Source: Campylobacterales bacterium
GTDB taxonomy: Bacteria > Campylobacterota > Campylobacteria > Campylobacterales > Hydrogenimonadaceae
Length of the DNA stretch: 5,714 nucleotides
Direction: 5' to 3'
NCBI GenBank assembly: GCA_026986055.1
Contig: JALSPH010000003.1
Span: forward strand, 1-5,714
The translations under genes were made by a program, and so were the position numbers. Below, in pieces: positions 1 to 5,220 of the stretch; the first letter of the stretch is position 1; each line of letters begins with the position of its first letter. A model generated the notes under the pieces. The model was given only the letters and a program-made list of their open reading frames with translations, ran no database searches and had not been told where the DNA came from.

Positions 1-20
1 CGATATGTTAAAAGATTGAA

Positions 21-812
21 ATGGTGGCAACTTCAATCTGCACCTTCAACGTAAACTCCATACGCTCCAGAGTAGAGCTTATAAAGCGGTGGCTTACCGA
101 AAAGCGGCAAGTGGATATACTTTGCTTACAGGAGATCAAGTGCGAAGAGGAGAGCTTTCCTTTCGAAGTTTTTAAATCTTTGGGGTATGAGTGTGCCGTA
201 AACGGCCAAAAGAGACTAAACGGTGTCGCTATCTGCTCCAAACTTCCCATGATGGATATAAAAAAAGAGTTTGGGAACGAGGTTTTAGACAGAGAGAAGA
301 GACTCATAGAGGCAAAAATAGGTGAAACCACCATTCTAAACTGCTACATCCCCCGCGGCGGCCTTGAAGGAAGTGAAAGATACGACTACAAGATGGAGTT
401 TTTTAGAGCTCTTGAAAAATATTTGAAAGCACTTCTTGAAAAAGATGAAAAAGTGCTGCTTCTGGGGGACTTTAACGTCGCCCTTACCGATCTGGACGTG
501 TATGATCCAGATGTTTTCGAAGGTGCGATAGGCTTTCTACCGCAAGAGAAAGAGTCGATGAAAAGGCTCATCGAGTGCGGTCTGCACGACTGCTACAGAG
601 AGCTGCACCCCCGCGAACGCTCCTTTACCTGGTGGGATTACCGTACCGCAGGAATATGGAGAGACGAGGGGATGCGCTTGGACTATATACTTGCAAGCAA
701 ATCTCTCTGCAAAGAGTGCGAGTCTATAGAGGTGGACCTCTGGACACGCAGACGCAGAAGCCCTACTCCGAGCGACCATGCTCCCGTCATAGCTCAATTT
801 TCGGTACTCTGA
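21..812 (+). CDS. xth: Exodeoxyribonuclease III (AP endonuclease, XthA/ExoA type)
   Basis: A 263-residue enzyme of the endonuclease/exonuclease/phosphatase fold, expected to cut DNA 5' to abasic sites and to remove 3' blocking groups in cytoplasmic base-excision repair. All catalytic landmarks of the family are visible: Asn10 in FNVNSIRSR, Glu38 in LQEIKC, Tyr109 in CYIPRG, Asp150 and Asn152 in GDFNVA, Asp221 in LDYILAS, and Asp252-His253 in the terminal SDHAPV motif. Length and motif spacing closely match E. coli XthA (268 residues). The WWDYR block near residue 204 is also typical. The ATG at 21 is the first possible start, because an in-frame TAA lies at 9-11; the ribosome-binding site is weak (AAAAGA). 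It is followed after 34 bp by the diguanylate cyclase on the same strand, so cotranscription is possible but there is no evident functional link. The upstream promoter is outside the window. Family assignment is firm. Confidence 0.96.
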   Translation: MVATSICTFNVNSIRSRVELIKRWLTEKRQVDILCLQEIKCEEESFPFEVFKSLGYECAVNGQKRLNGVAICSKLPMMDIKKEFGNEVLDREKRLIEAKIGETTILNCYIPRGGLEGSERYDYKMEFFRALEKYLKALLEKDEKVLLLGDFNVALTDLDVYDPDVFEGAIGFLPQEKESMKRLIECGLHDCYRELHPRERSFTWWDYRTAGIWRDEGMRLDYILASKSLCKECESIEVDLWTRRRRSPTPSDHAPVIAQFSVL

Positions 813-846
813 TAAACAAAAAAGTGAAACTTCCGATATCTAAAAG

Positions 847-2733
847 ATGGTTATGAATACGGAAAAGAAACTATTTTTACTCTTTACAGCCATAATGACG
901 CTCTTTGCGGTAGCTATAATGATAAATGCTGCCCTGAATTTCAGAAACTACTCCTACAACAGTGCAATAGATAAAGCCCATATGGCTGCCGAACTTATCA
1001 GAGACGGGCTCACCGCCCATATGGTAAACGGCATGATGGATAAAAGAGCAGCTTTTCTGGAGATGATGTCCGAAGGAGATAGTGTCAAGTCTCTTTGGAT
1101 CGTAAGATCTGAAAGTGTCGTAAAACAGTTTGGAAAAGGCTTCAAAAGTGAAATGCCCAAAGATGAAATAGACAAAGAGGTTTTAAAGAGCGGAAAAGAG
1201 ATAGACAAATTTTACGAGGATTTTGAGAATGCAACTTTGAGAGTAACAATCCCCTATACGGCATCCTCATATGGAAAAATAGACTGTCTACAGTGCCACG
1301 ACGCAAAAGAGGGGGAGGTGCTTGGGGCCGTGAGCCTCGAATTTGACGTAAGAGAGATAAGAAGAGAAGGTATCTGGACACTTGTTAAAATAGCGATAAT
1401 CACCCTTGTATTCATCTTTCTATCGCTTCTGATCATAAAACATTTCACGGCGCCATACATAATTTTCTTCAAAAAGCTAGAGAAGTCTCTTATGAGAGCC
1501 AAACATGGAGACTTCAGCATGAAAGTAAGGACCCAAATCAAAGCCAAAGATGTCGAAGCGGTGGCGCAGCGATACAACGAGCTCATTGAGAAGTTCAACA
1601 AAACTGTAGGGAAGATCGAGAAGAAACTGGCTATTTTCCTGAAAGGTTCTACAGGATATTGCGAAGATCCATTGGAGCAAGCGACCCATACCATAGATAT
1701 GCTCTCCGATATTCACCGTTTCAAAAATACGATAGAGCTCGACAGCGATGCCCATCAGGTTTTGACGAGACTTGCCTCCGTTATAGAGAATATAGTATCG
1801 CCTCAGAGGCTCCTGATTTTTGAAGTGGAGGCGGACAAAGGAACTAGGAAAGTTGTTTACAACAGCGGTATCGACCTGCCTTGTACGCAAGAGAGTATGG
1901 AGAGAGCCGATATTTGCAGAGCTTACAGAACGAAAAAGAGTGTCTTTTCAGACCTTTACCCGCAACTTTGTCCCGGTTTTCAAGGGGGGTACAAATACTA
2001 CTACTGTATCCCTTTCGATATCACCTCTACTTACAGTGTGGTGATAATGATGCTCTCAAACGATAAAGAGAAAGTAAATCTTTACAAAAGAGAAGAGACG
2101 GTTTTGATGTACTACCTTGAAAACAGCAAACCGGTCATAGAGAGCAAGATACTTATGCAAAAACTTAAAGAGAGGTCTGTCAGAGACGGGCTTACCGGCC
2201 TTTACAACAGAAAATTTCTGGAAGAGGTTATCGACAAAATCAACAAACAAGCCGATAGGAAAACGTCCAAATATGCGGTTATGATGCTCGATATCGACTC
2301 TTTCAAGATGATAAACGACACTTACGGGCACGATATAGGCGACAGCTTTATTAAGCTTCTTGTAGAGTGTATAAACCATGAGATCAGAAGCTCCGACATT
2401 GCCGCAAGATATGGAGGGGAGGAGTTTGTAGTGCTTCTGCACGAAGCATCCTACGAAGGTGCATTGAGAGTGGCCGAGAAAATAAGAACGATGTTTGCCA
2501 AGATACCTATATCGATAGGTGACAAAAACGTCACATCGACAGTCTCCATCGGAATAAGCCTCTACCCTGAAAACACCGCATCACTACGTGAAGCGATAAA
2601 ATTTGCAGACATAGCGCTCTACAAAGCCAAAAGAGGTGGAAGGAACCGCGTTGTACTCTTTGGTGAAGAGGTTGAAAAAAGTGAAGAGAAAGAGGCTAAC
2701 TCCTACCTTTTTGAAGATAACGCTCCAGAATGA
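847..2733 (+). CDS. Membrane diguanylate cyclase with periplasmic haem-c sensor, HAMP, GAF-like and GGEEF domains
   Basis: A 628-residue inner-membrane signalling enzyme predicted to make cyclic di-GMP from two GTP. Order: transmembrane helix about 9-29; periplasmic sensor about 30-177 carrying the c-type haem motif CLQCH (147-151) followed by a GAVSLEFDV strand, as in haem-c PAS-like sensors of Geobacter chemoreceptors; second helix about 178-197; HAMP about 198-252; GAF-like region about 283-435 with Cys346, Cys357, Cys375 and Cys387; linker helix; GGDEF domain about 440-605. The cyclase is intact: DGLTGLYNR, LDIDSFKMIND, GHDIGD, catalytic GGEEF (523-527), and an inhibitory-site RSSD (514-517) exactly five residues before it, so product feedback is likely. 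An acidic tail ends the protein. The start is ATG 847 or ATG 853 (Met3); neither has a strong ribosome-binding site. The 3' end overlaps ruvX on the other strand by 38 bp. Domain calls are firm; the ligand (redox state, O2, NO) is inference. Confidence 0.93.
   Translation: MVMNTEKKLFLLFTAIMTLFAVAIMINAALNFRNYSYNSAIDKAHMAAELIRDGLTAHMVNGMMDKRAAFLEMMSEGDSVKSLWIVRSESVVKQFGKGFKSEMPKDEIDKEVLKSGKEIDKFYEDFENATLRVTIPYTASSYGKIDCLQCHDAKEGEVLGAVSLEFDVREIRREGIWTLVKIAIITLVFIFLSLLIIKHFTAPYIIFFKKLEKSLMRAKHGDFSMKVRTQIKAKDVEAVAQRYNELIEKFNKTVGKIEKKLAIFLKGSTGYCEDPLEQATHTIDMLSDIHRFKNTIELDSDAHQVLTRLASVIENIVSPQRLLIFEVEADKGTRKVVYNSGIDLPCTQESMERADICRAYRTKKSVFSDLYPQLCPGFQGGYKYYYCIPFDITSTYSVVIMMLSNDKEKVNLYKREETVLMYYLENSKPVIESKILMQKLKERSVRDGLTGLYNRKFLEEVIDKINKQADRKTSKYAVMMLDIDSFKMINDTYGHDIGDSFIKLLVECINHEIRSSDIAARYGGEEFVVLLHEASYEGALRVAEKIRTMFAKIPISIGDKNVTSTVSIGISLYPENTASLREAIKFADIALYKAKRGGRNRVVLFGEEVEKSEEKEANSYLFEDNAPE
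1285..1299 (+). other. CXXCH c-type haem attachment motif (codons)
   Basis: These codons encode CLQCH, residues 147-151 of the diguanylate cyclase, placed between the two transmembrane helices and so on the periplasmic side where cytochrome c maturation attaches haem. The only CXXCH in the protein. His151 would be the proximal iron ligand; the distal ligand cannot be told from sequence, with His45, His58 and several methionines (59, 63, 64, 73, 74) as candidates. Confidence 0.85.
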
Positions 2734-3100
2734 TTTGTGCCGCGATCGAATCTATCTTTCCGTCTCTTTTTTGACGGGTTATTCCCTTCATTCTCTCAAC
2801 CGCCTCTACGCTGCTTCCGTACTCATCCATAAACTCTATCTCTCCTTTGAAATCCAAAAGAGATACGAAGTGGCGGATCCTTCTTTGCATCTCTTCGGCG
2901 CTGCTTCCGCTCTTTGGAAGTCCGACCACAAGAAGATCTACCCTCCACTCTCTTAAAAACCGATCCACCTCTCCTGCAGCCTGTTTCCTGTTTTTACGCA
3001 AAATCGGTTGTTGGGGAAGAGCGCTTCTGCCGTCAAGGCTTATGGCGACTCCCACCCTTTTTAGTCCTACGTCTATGGCTGCCACTCTCCTCTTTTCCAA
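2696..3100 (-). CDS. ruvX: RuvX/YqgF family putative Holliday junction resolvase / pre-16S rRNA nuclease
   Basis: A 134-residue protein with an RNase H-like fold, the usual length for the family, acting in the cytoplasm on Holliday junctions and/or in maturation of the 5' end of 16S rRNA. Visible family features are the first strand AIDVGLKRVGVA with Asp10, the GLP motif at 60-62, the second acidic site FMDE (Asp92, Glu93) and the final DSIAAQIIL motif with Asp117. The usual DERLT/S stretch reads DEYGSS here, a modest departure. The start is TTG at 3100-3098: AAGGAG lies seven bases upstream (3113-3108) and the resulting N-terminus MEKRRVAAID fits the family. It is the last of three tightly spaced minus-strand genes, one base after the stop of the membrane-protein gene, so translation is probably coupled. 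Its 3' end overlaps the convergent cyclase gene. In Helicobacter and Campylobacter this gene sits next to dprA; here about 1.3 kb intervenes. Confidence 0.92.
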   Translation of the reverse strand: MEKRRVAAIDVGLKRVGVAISLDGRSALPQQPILRKNRKQAAGEVDRFLREWRVDLLVVGLPKSGSSAEEMQRRIRHFVSLLDFKGEIEFMDEYGSSVEAVERMKGITRQKRDGKIDSIAAQIILERYLQKGRS

Positions 3101-3101
3101 A

Positions 3102-3422
3102 CTACTGCTCCTTGAAATAGAACGCTACAAGAAAGAATAGTGCGATAGTCCCAAGAGGTGAAAAAAGCGCGTAGAAGTCTATCTTTCTTTTTAGTAGATA
3201 TAGAAAAACTCCATACCAGCAGTATAGTGTAAGAGCTATATGAAGTACCATGATCGGTTTGTAGACCAGCATCGTTCTTGTAAAGCCGGTATAAAATGCC
3301 GCAGCTGCCGTTAGGGCCAGACCTACAACAAGGGTTGTGGCATCTTTGTCTATCCTGTACGCCCTTATCGACAAAACCGCTATCAACAGAAGAGAGAGCC
3401 CGGCAAATAGATATAGTGCCAC
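3102..3422 (-). CDS. Small four-helix integral membrane protein of unknown function
   Basis: A 106-residue, strongly hydrophobic protein with four likely transmembrane helices at about 2-20, 29-47, 55-77 and 84-103, joined by short basic or polar loops (RAYRIDKD, KRKID) that suggest both ends lie on the same side of the membrane. There is no signal peptide distinct from helix 1, no cysteine pair, and no recognisable catalytic motif. Aromatic residues are frequent in helix 3 (YCWYGVFLY). I do not recognise a named family. The start is GTG at 3422-3420, two bases after the TAA of the ybhB-like gene, with AGG five bases upstream; the stop is one base before the ruvX start. It is therefore very probably translated from one message with both neighbours. 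Continuous coding, good spacing and sensible topology make it a real gene, but function cannot be assigned. Confidence 0.8.
   Translation of the reverse strand: MALYLFAGLSLLLIAVLSIRAYRIDKDATTLVVGLALTAAAAFYTGFTRTMLVYKPIMVLHIALTLYCWYGVFLYLLKRKIDFYALFSPLGTIALFFLVAFYFKEQ
3108..3113 (-). promoter_or_regulatory. Ribosome-binding site of ruvX
   Basis: AAGGAG on the minus strand, seven bases before the TTG codon at 3100-3098 and inside the 3' end of the preceding membrane-protein gene. It is the strongest Shine-Dalgarno match in the window and decides the non-ATG start of ruvX. Confidence 0.8.
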
Positions 3423-3424
3423 TT

Positions 3425-3967
3425 TTACCTGCCGTAATATGAGATGAGAGAGGCTTTCGCCAACGCATGTTTTTGCAGCATAAAACCTACTAGAGCCGGC
3501 GAAGCATCAGGACCGAGCGGCAAAGATGGAACATCGAGTGCATAAACCGTAAAGATATATCTGTGAGCTCTGTCGCCTTGTGGAGGACAAGCACCACCGA
3601 AACCAGGCTTTCCAAAGTCTGTTACACTCTGCACCGCCCCTTTTGGAAGGAGATTTTTCGAAGGATCACCGGCACCTCTTGGAAGGCGGTGAACCGATGA
3701 TGGAATATTGAAAACAAGCCAGTGCCACCACCCGCTTCCGGTAGGCGCGTCCGGGTCGTACACCGTAACGGCGAAACTCTTCGTACCCTTAGGCTCATCG
3801 CTCCATATCAATTCAGGCGATATGTTTTTTCCTTTACACCCAAACCCGTTATAGACCTGTTCCATCGACAACTGTCCTGAAAGATCGGGACTTTTCAGGG
3901 TAAAGTTTCCACCGCTTAATGTCGATATAAAGGATAGTAAAATAATGAGAACGGCAGCTCTTTTCAT
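3425..3967 (-). CDS. YbhB/YbcL family (PEBP, Raf-kinase-inhibitor-like) periplasmic protein
   Basis: A 180-residue phosphatidylethanolamine-binding-protein fold member. An N-terminal signal peptide is clear: MKR, a hydrophobic core to about residue 16, then STLSGG, so the mature protein of about 160 residues should be periplasmic. Family landmarks follow in order: FGCKGKNISPELIW (42-55), the anion-pocket motif YDPDAP (70-75), WWHWLVFNIP (80-89) with the pocket His83, and CPPQGDRAHRYIFTVYAL (127-144) with Asp132, His135 and Arg136. Cys44 and Cys127 could form a disulfide after export. Bacterial members are common but their physiological role and ligand are mostly unknown, so none is given. The ATG at 3967-3965 has AGGGG six bases upstream and a well-formed promoter just before that, making it the first gene of a probable operon with the small membrane protein and ruvX. 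Family call is firm, function open. Confidence 0.93.
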   Translation of the reverse strand: MKRAAVLIILLSFISTLSGGNFTLKSPDLSGQLSMEQVYNGFGCKGKNISPELIWSDEPKGTKSFAVTVYDPDAPTGSGWWHWLVFNIPSSVHRLPRGAGDPSKNLLPKGAVQSVTDFGKPGFGGACPPQGDRAHRYIFTVYALDVPSLPLGPDASPALVGFMLQKHALAKASLISYYGR

Positions 3968-3986
3968 CGTATGCCCCTTTTTTGAT

Positions 3987-4016
3987 ATTATACGATATAG
4001 ATGACAATAATCTCAA
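3987..4016 (-). promoter_or_regulatory. Sigma-70-type promoter for the ybhB-membrane protein-ruvX operon
   Basis: On the minus strand TTGAGA (4016-4011; five of six bases match TTGACA) is followed after 18 bases by a perfect TATAAT (3992-3987). Transcription would begin near 3980, giving a leader of about 13 bases that still includes the AGGGG ribosome-binding site (3978-3974) of the ybhB-like gene. No operator or terminator is seen. The -35 box overlaps by two bases the ribosome-binding site of the divergent gene at 4026. Confidence 0.65.
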
Positions 4017-4020
4017 GGAT
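3996..4020 (+). promoter_or_regulatory. Possible -10 element and ribosome-binding site of the divergent small gene
   Basis: The plus-strand gene at 4026 has AAGGAT (4015-4020) five bases before its ATG, a good ribosome-binding site. Upstream, TATAGA (3996-4001) or TATTAT (3986-3991) could serve as a -10 box behind a T-rich run (3978-3983), a pattern known for Campylobacter promoters, which often lack a -35 box. No good -35 is seen. The TATTAT option overlaps the minus-strand TATAAT, so the two promoters may compete. Confidence 0.35.
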
Positions 4021-4025
4021 ATGAT

Positions 4026-4424
4026 ATGCCTGACAAAATTCTCGGATACAGGGAGCTTCTAAAGACTCTTGTGGAGTACCATATAGACTTCATCAAACGC
4101 CTCTCGAGAGAGGGTTACGACCAGATTTTCTCACTTCTTCTCATTCAGATACCCGACGAAGATGAAGAGAGAATAAGAGAGCTGGTACAACCTCTGTTGA
4201 GAGGAAGCGACAGACTCTTTTATATCGACGGTAAGCTTATTGCCCTGCTTCCGGGAACCGACTGGAACGGAGCGCAAAACGTCCACAAGACGATCATCGA
4301 AGCATTGGGAAAGCCCGAAACGGAAGATTGCGTCGTGGAGTACCCCACCGATGGAGAGGACGCTTTTACACTCATAAGCAATCTATACGCACGATTGGAA
4401 GAGATAAAAAATCGAGTGCTCTGA
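4026..4424 (+). CDS. Stand-alone degenerate GGDEF-domain-like protein, possible cyclic di-GMP receptor
   Basis: A 132-residue soluble protein without signal peptide or membrane segment. After an N-terminal helix (1-30), residues 31-127 follow the strand/helix plan of a GGDEF domain: hydrophobic strand IFSLLLIQIPDED (34-46), helix ERIRELVQPLL, then RGSD (59-62), five residues RLFYI, and DGKLIALLPGTD (68-79) where an active enzyme has GGDEF, followed by the NGAQNVHKTIIEAL helix and a YPTDGEDAFTLI segment like the last part of GGDEF domains. The catalytic GG(D/E)EF is replaced by DGKLI and the metal-binding first acidic site reads IPDED, so cyclase activity is not expected. RGSD has the spacing of the c-di-GMP inhibitory site (RxxD-x5-GGDEF). 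ATG 4026 has AAGGAT upstream. It is divergent from ybhB and its stop lies 4 bp from that of convergent dprA. The fold is inferred by eye; receptor function is speculative. Confidence 0.72.
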   Translation: MPDKILGYRELLKTLVEYHIDFIKRLSREGYDQIFSLLLIQIPDEDEERIRELVQPLLRGSDRLFYIDGKLIALLPGTDWNGAQNVHKTIIEALGKPETEDCVVEYPTDGEDAFTLISNLYARLEEIKNRVL

Positions 4425-4428
4425 AAAA

Positions 4429-5208
4429 TCAGTCATAAATTGGAAAGACTCTACCGCTCTTTACGACTATCTTGCCCTCAAGCTCCGCTTCGAAAAGCTC
4501 CTGGGAAAACCTCTCCAGAGCCTCTTCGTATGTAGGCTGTTTTTTACAAAACTCCATAAACGGGTCGCACTCTCTCGGCAAAAGGGGGCCATCCGTGAAG
4601 ATCTGTGCAAACTCCTCTATATCGTAAATCGCTTCGGCGTCCCCGCTTTTGAGCAACATGTTGGTCCCTTCACTCTCTCCAAGTCTATGAGGCAGAACGT
4701 AAATCTTTTTGCCCATCTCTTTGGCGAACTCCACGCTTCTCATGGAGCCGCTCTCAAGAGCAGCATCTGTCACTACAAGCACCTTTGATAGCGCAACCAC
4801 TACCTCGTTTCTTGTTACAAAACTCCATGGAGTAGCTTTGAATCCCGGTATGAACTGACTAAGCAGAAGCCCCTTTTCTCCAATCTCCTCTATCAGATCG
4901 GCGTTGACGGCCGGATATTTCAGATCTATACCGCAAGGGAGCACGGCTATCGTACTCTTCGCTCCCGCACCCCTGTGTGCGGAAGCGTCCACTCCCATGG
5001 CAGCACCGCTCACTACTACCACACCCGCTTTTGCAAGAGCCCTTGCCAAACGGTAGGTCACCTGTAGAGAGTATTGCGAAGCTCTTCTGCTGCCGACTAT
5101 TGCAACTTTTGTCCGTAAAAGAAGGTCCGGGTTTCCTTTGAAATAGATGGTTTCGGGGTAGCTCTTCATACTCTCGAGCTCTTTGACTTTCTGTTTCAAA
5201 ATTTCCAA
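4429..5208 (-). CDS. dprA: DNA-processing protein DprA (Smf)
   Basis: A 259-residue cytoplasmic protein that binds incoming single-stranded DNA during natural transformation, shields it and loads RecA. The Rossmann-like core is complete: VAIVGSRRAS (35-44), SGAAMGVDASAH (67-78), LPCGID (90-95), Arg133-Asn134 in FVTRNEVVVALS, VVTDAALESGSMRSVEFA (145-162) and VLPHRLGESEGTNMLL. The usual RNR reads RNE here. There is no N-terminal SAM domain, giving the short form usual in Campylobacterota. Residues about 213-259 look like the small C-terminal winged-helix (DML1-like) domain. The start is TTG at 5208-5206 with AGGGGG six bases upstream, overlapping the stop of the preceding symporter gene; Met14 is a possible but less supported alternative. 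Only 10 bp separate it from the symporter, so the two are probably cotranscribed. The presence of DprA suggests competence, which is widespread in this group. Confidence 0.95.
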   Translation of the reverse strand: MEILKQKVKELESMKSYPETIYFKGNPDLLLRTKVAIVGSRRASQYSLQVTYRLARALAKAGVVVVSGAAMGVDASAHRGAGAKSTIAVLPCGIDLKYPAVNADLIEEIGEKGLLLSQFIPGFKATPWSFVTRNEVVVALSKVLVVTDAALESGSMRSVEFAKEMGKKIYVLPHRLGESEGTNMLLKSGDAEAIYDIEEFAQIFTDGPLLPRECDPFMEFCKKQPTYEEALERFSQELFEAELEGKIVVKSGRVFPIYD

Positions 5209-5214
5209 CTCTTG

Positions 5215-5220
5215 CCCCCT
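5215..5220 (-). promoter_or_regulatory. Ribosome-binding site of dprA
   Basis: AGGGGG on the minus strand, six bases before the TTG at 5208-5206 and overlapping the TAG stop of the symporter gene by two bases. This supports both the TTG start of dprA and translational coupling to the symporter. Confidence 0.65.

Noticed and set aside
1..20. Possible end of an upstream gene (TAA at 9-11 or TGA at 17-19)
   Set aside because: Only a few codons precede these stops in the window, too little to support a coding call.
537..797. Minus-strand open frame of 86 codons inside xth
   Set aside because: It lies wholly within a gene with all catalytic motifs of exonuclease III and its translation shows no family pattern; a shadow frame.
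1254..1890. Two long minus-strand open frames (146 and 137 codons) inside the cyclase
   Set aside because: They are opposite the HAMP and GAF-like coding part, have no ribosome-binding site that I could see, and give compositionally odd proteins; shadows of the real gene.
2636..3140. Plus-strand open frames over ruvX
   Set aside because: The minus-strand RuvX frame has its three acidic sites and a strong ribosome-binding site; the plus-strand translations have no recognisable content.
3981..4002. AT-rich near-palindrome as a repressor operator
   Set aside because: The halves do not pair well and the region is explained by overlapping -10 boxes; no operator can be supported.
4421..4432. Short inverted repeat CTGA-AAAA-TCAG between the two convergent stop codons
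   Set aside because: The stem is only four base pairs with no following T-run on either strand; it results mainly from the two TGA stops facing each other, so I do not call it a terminator.
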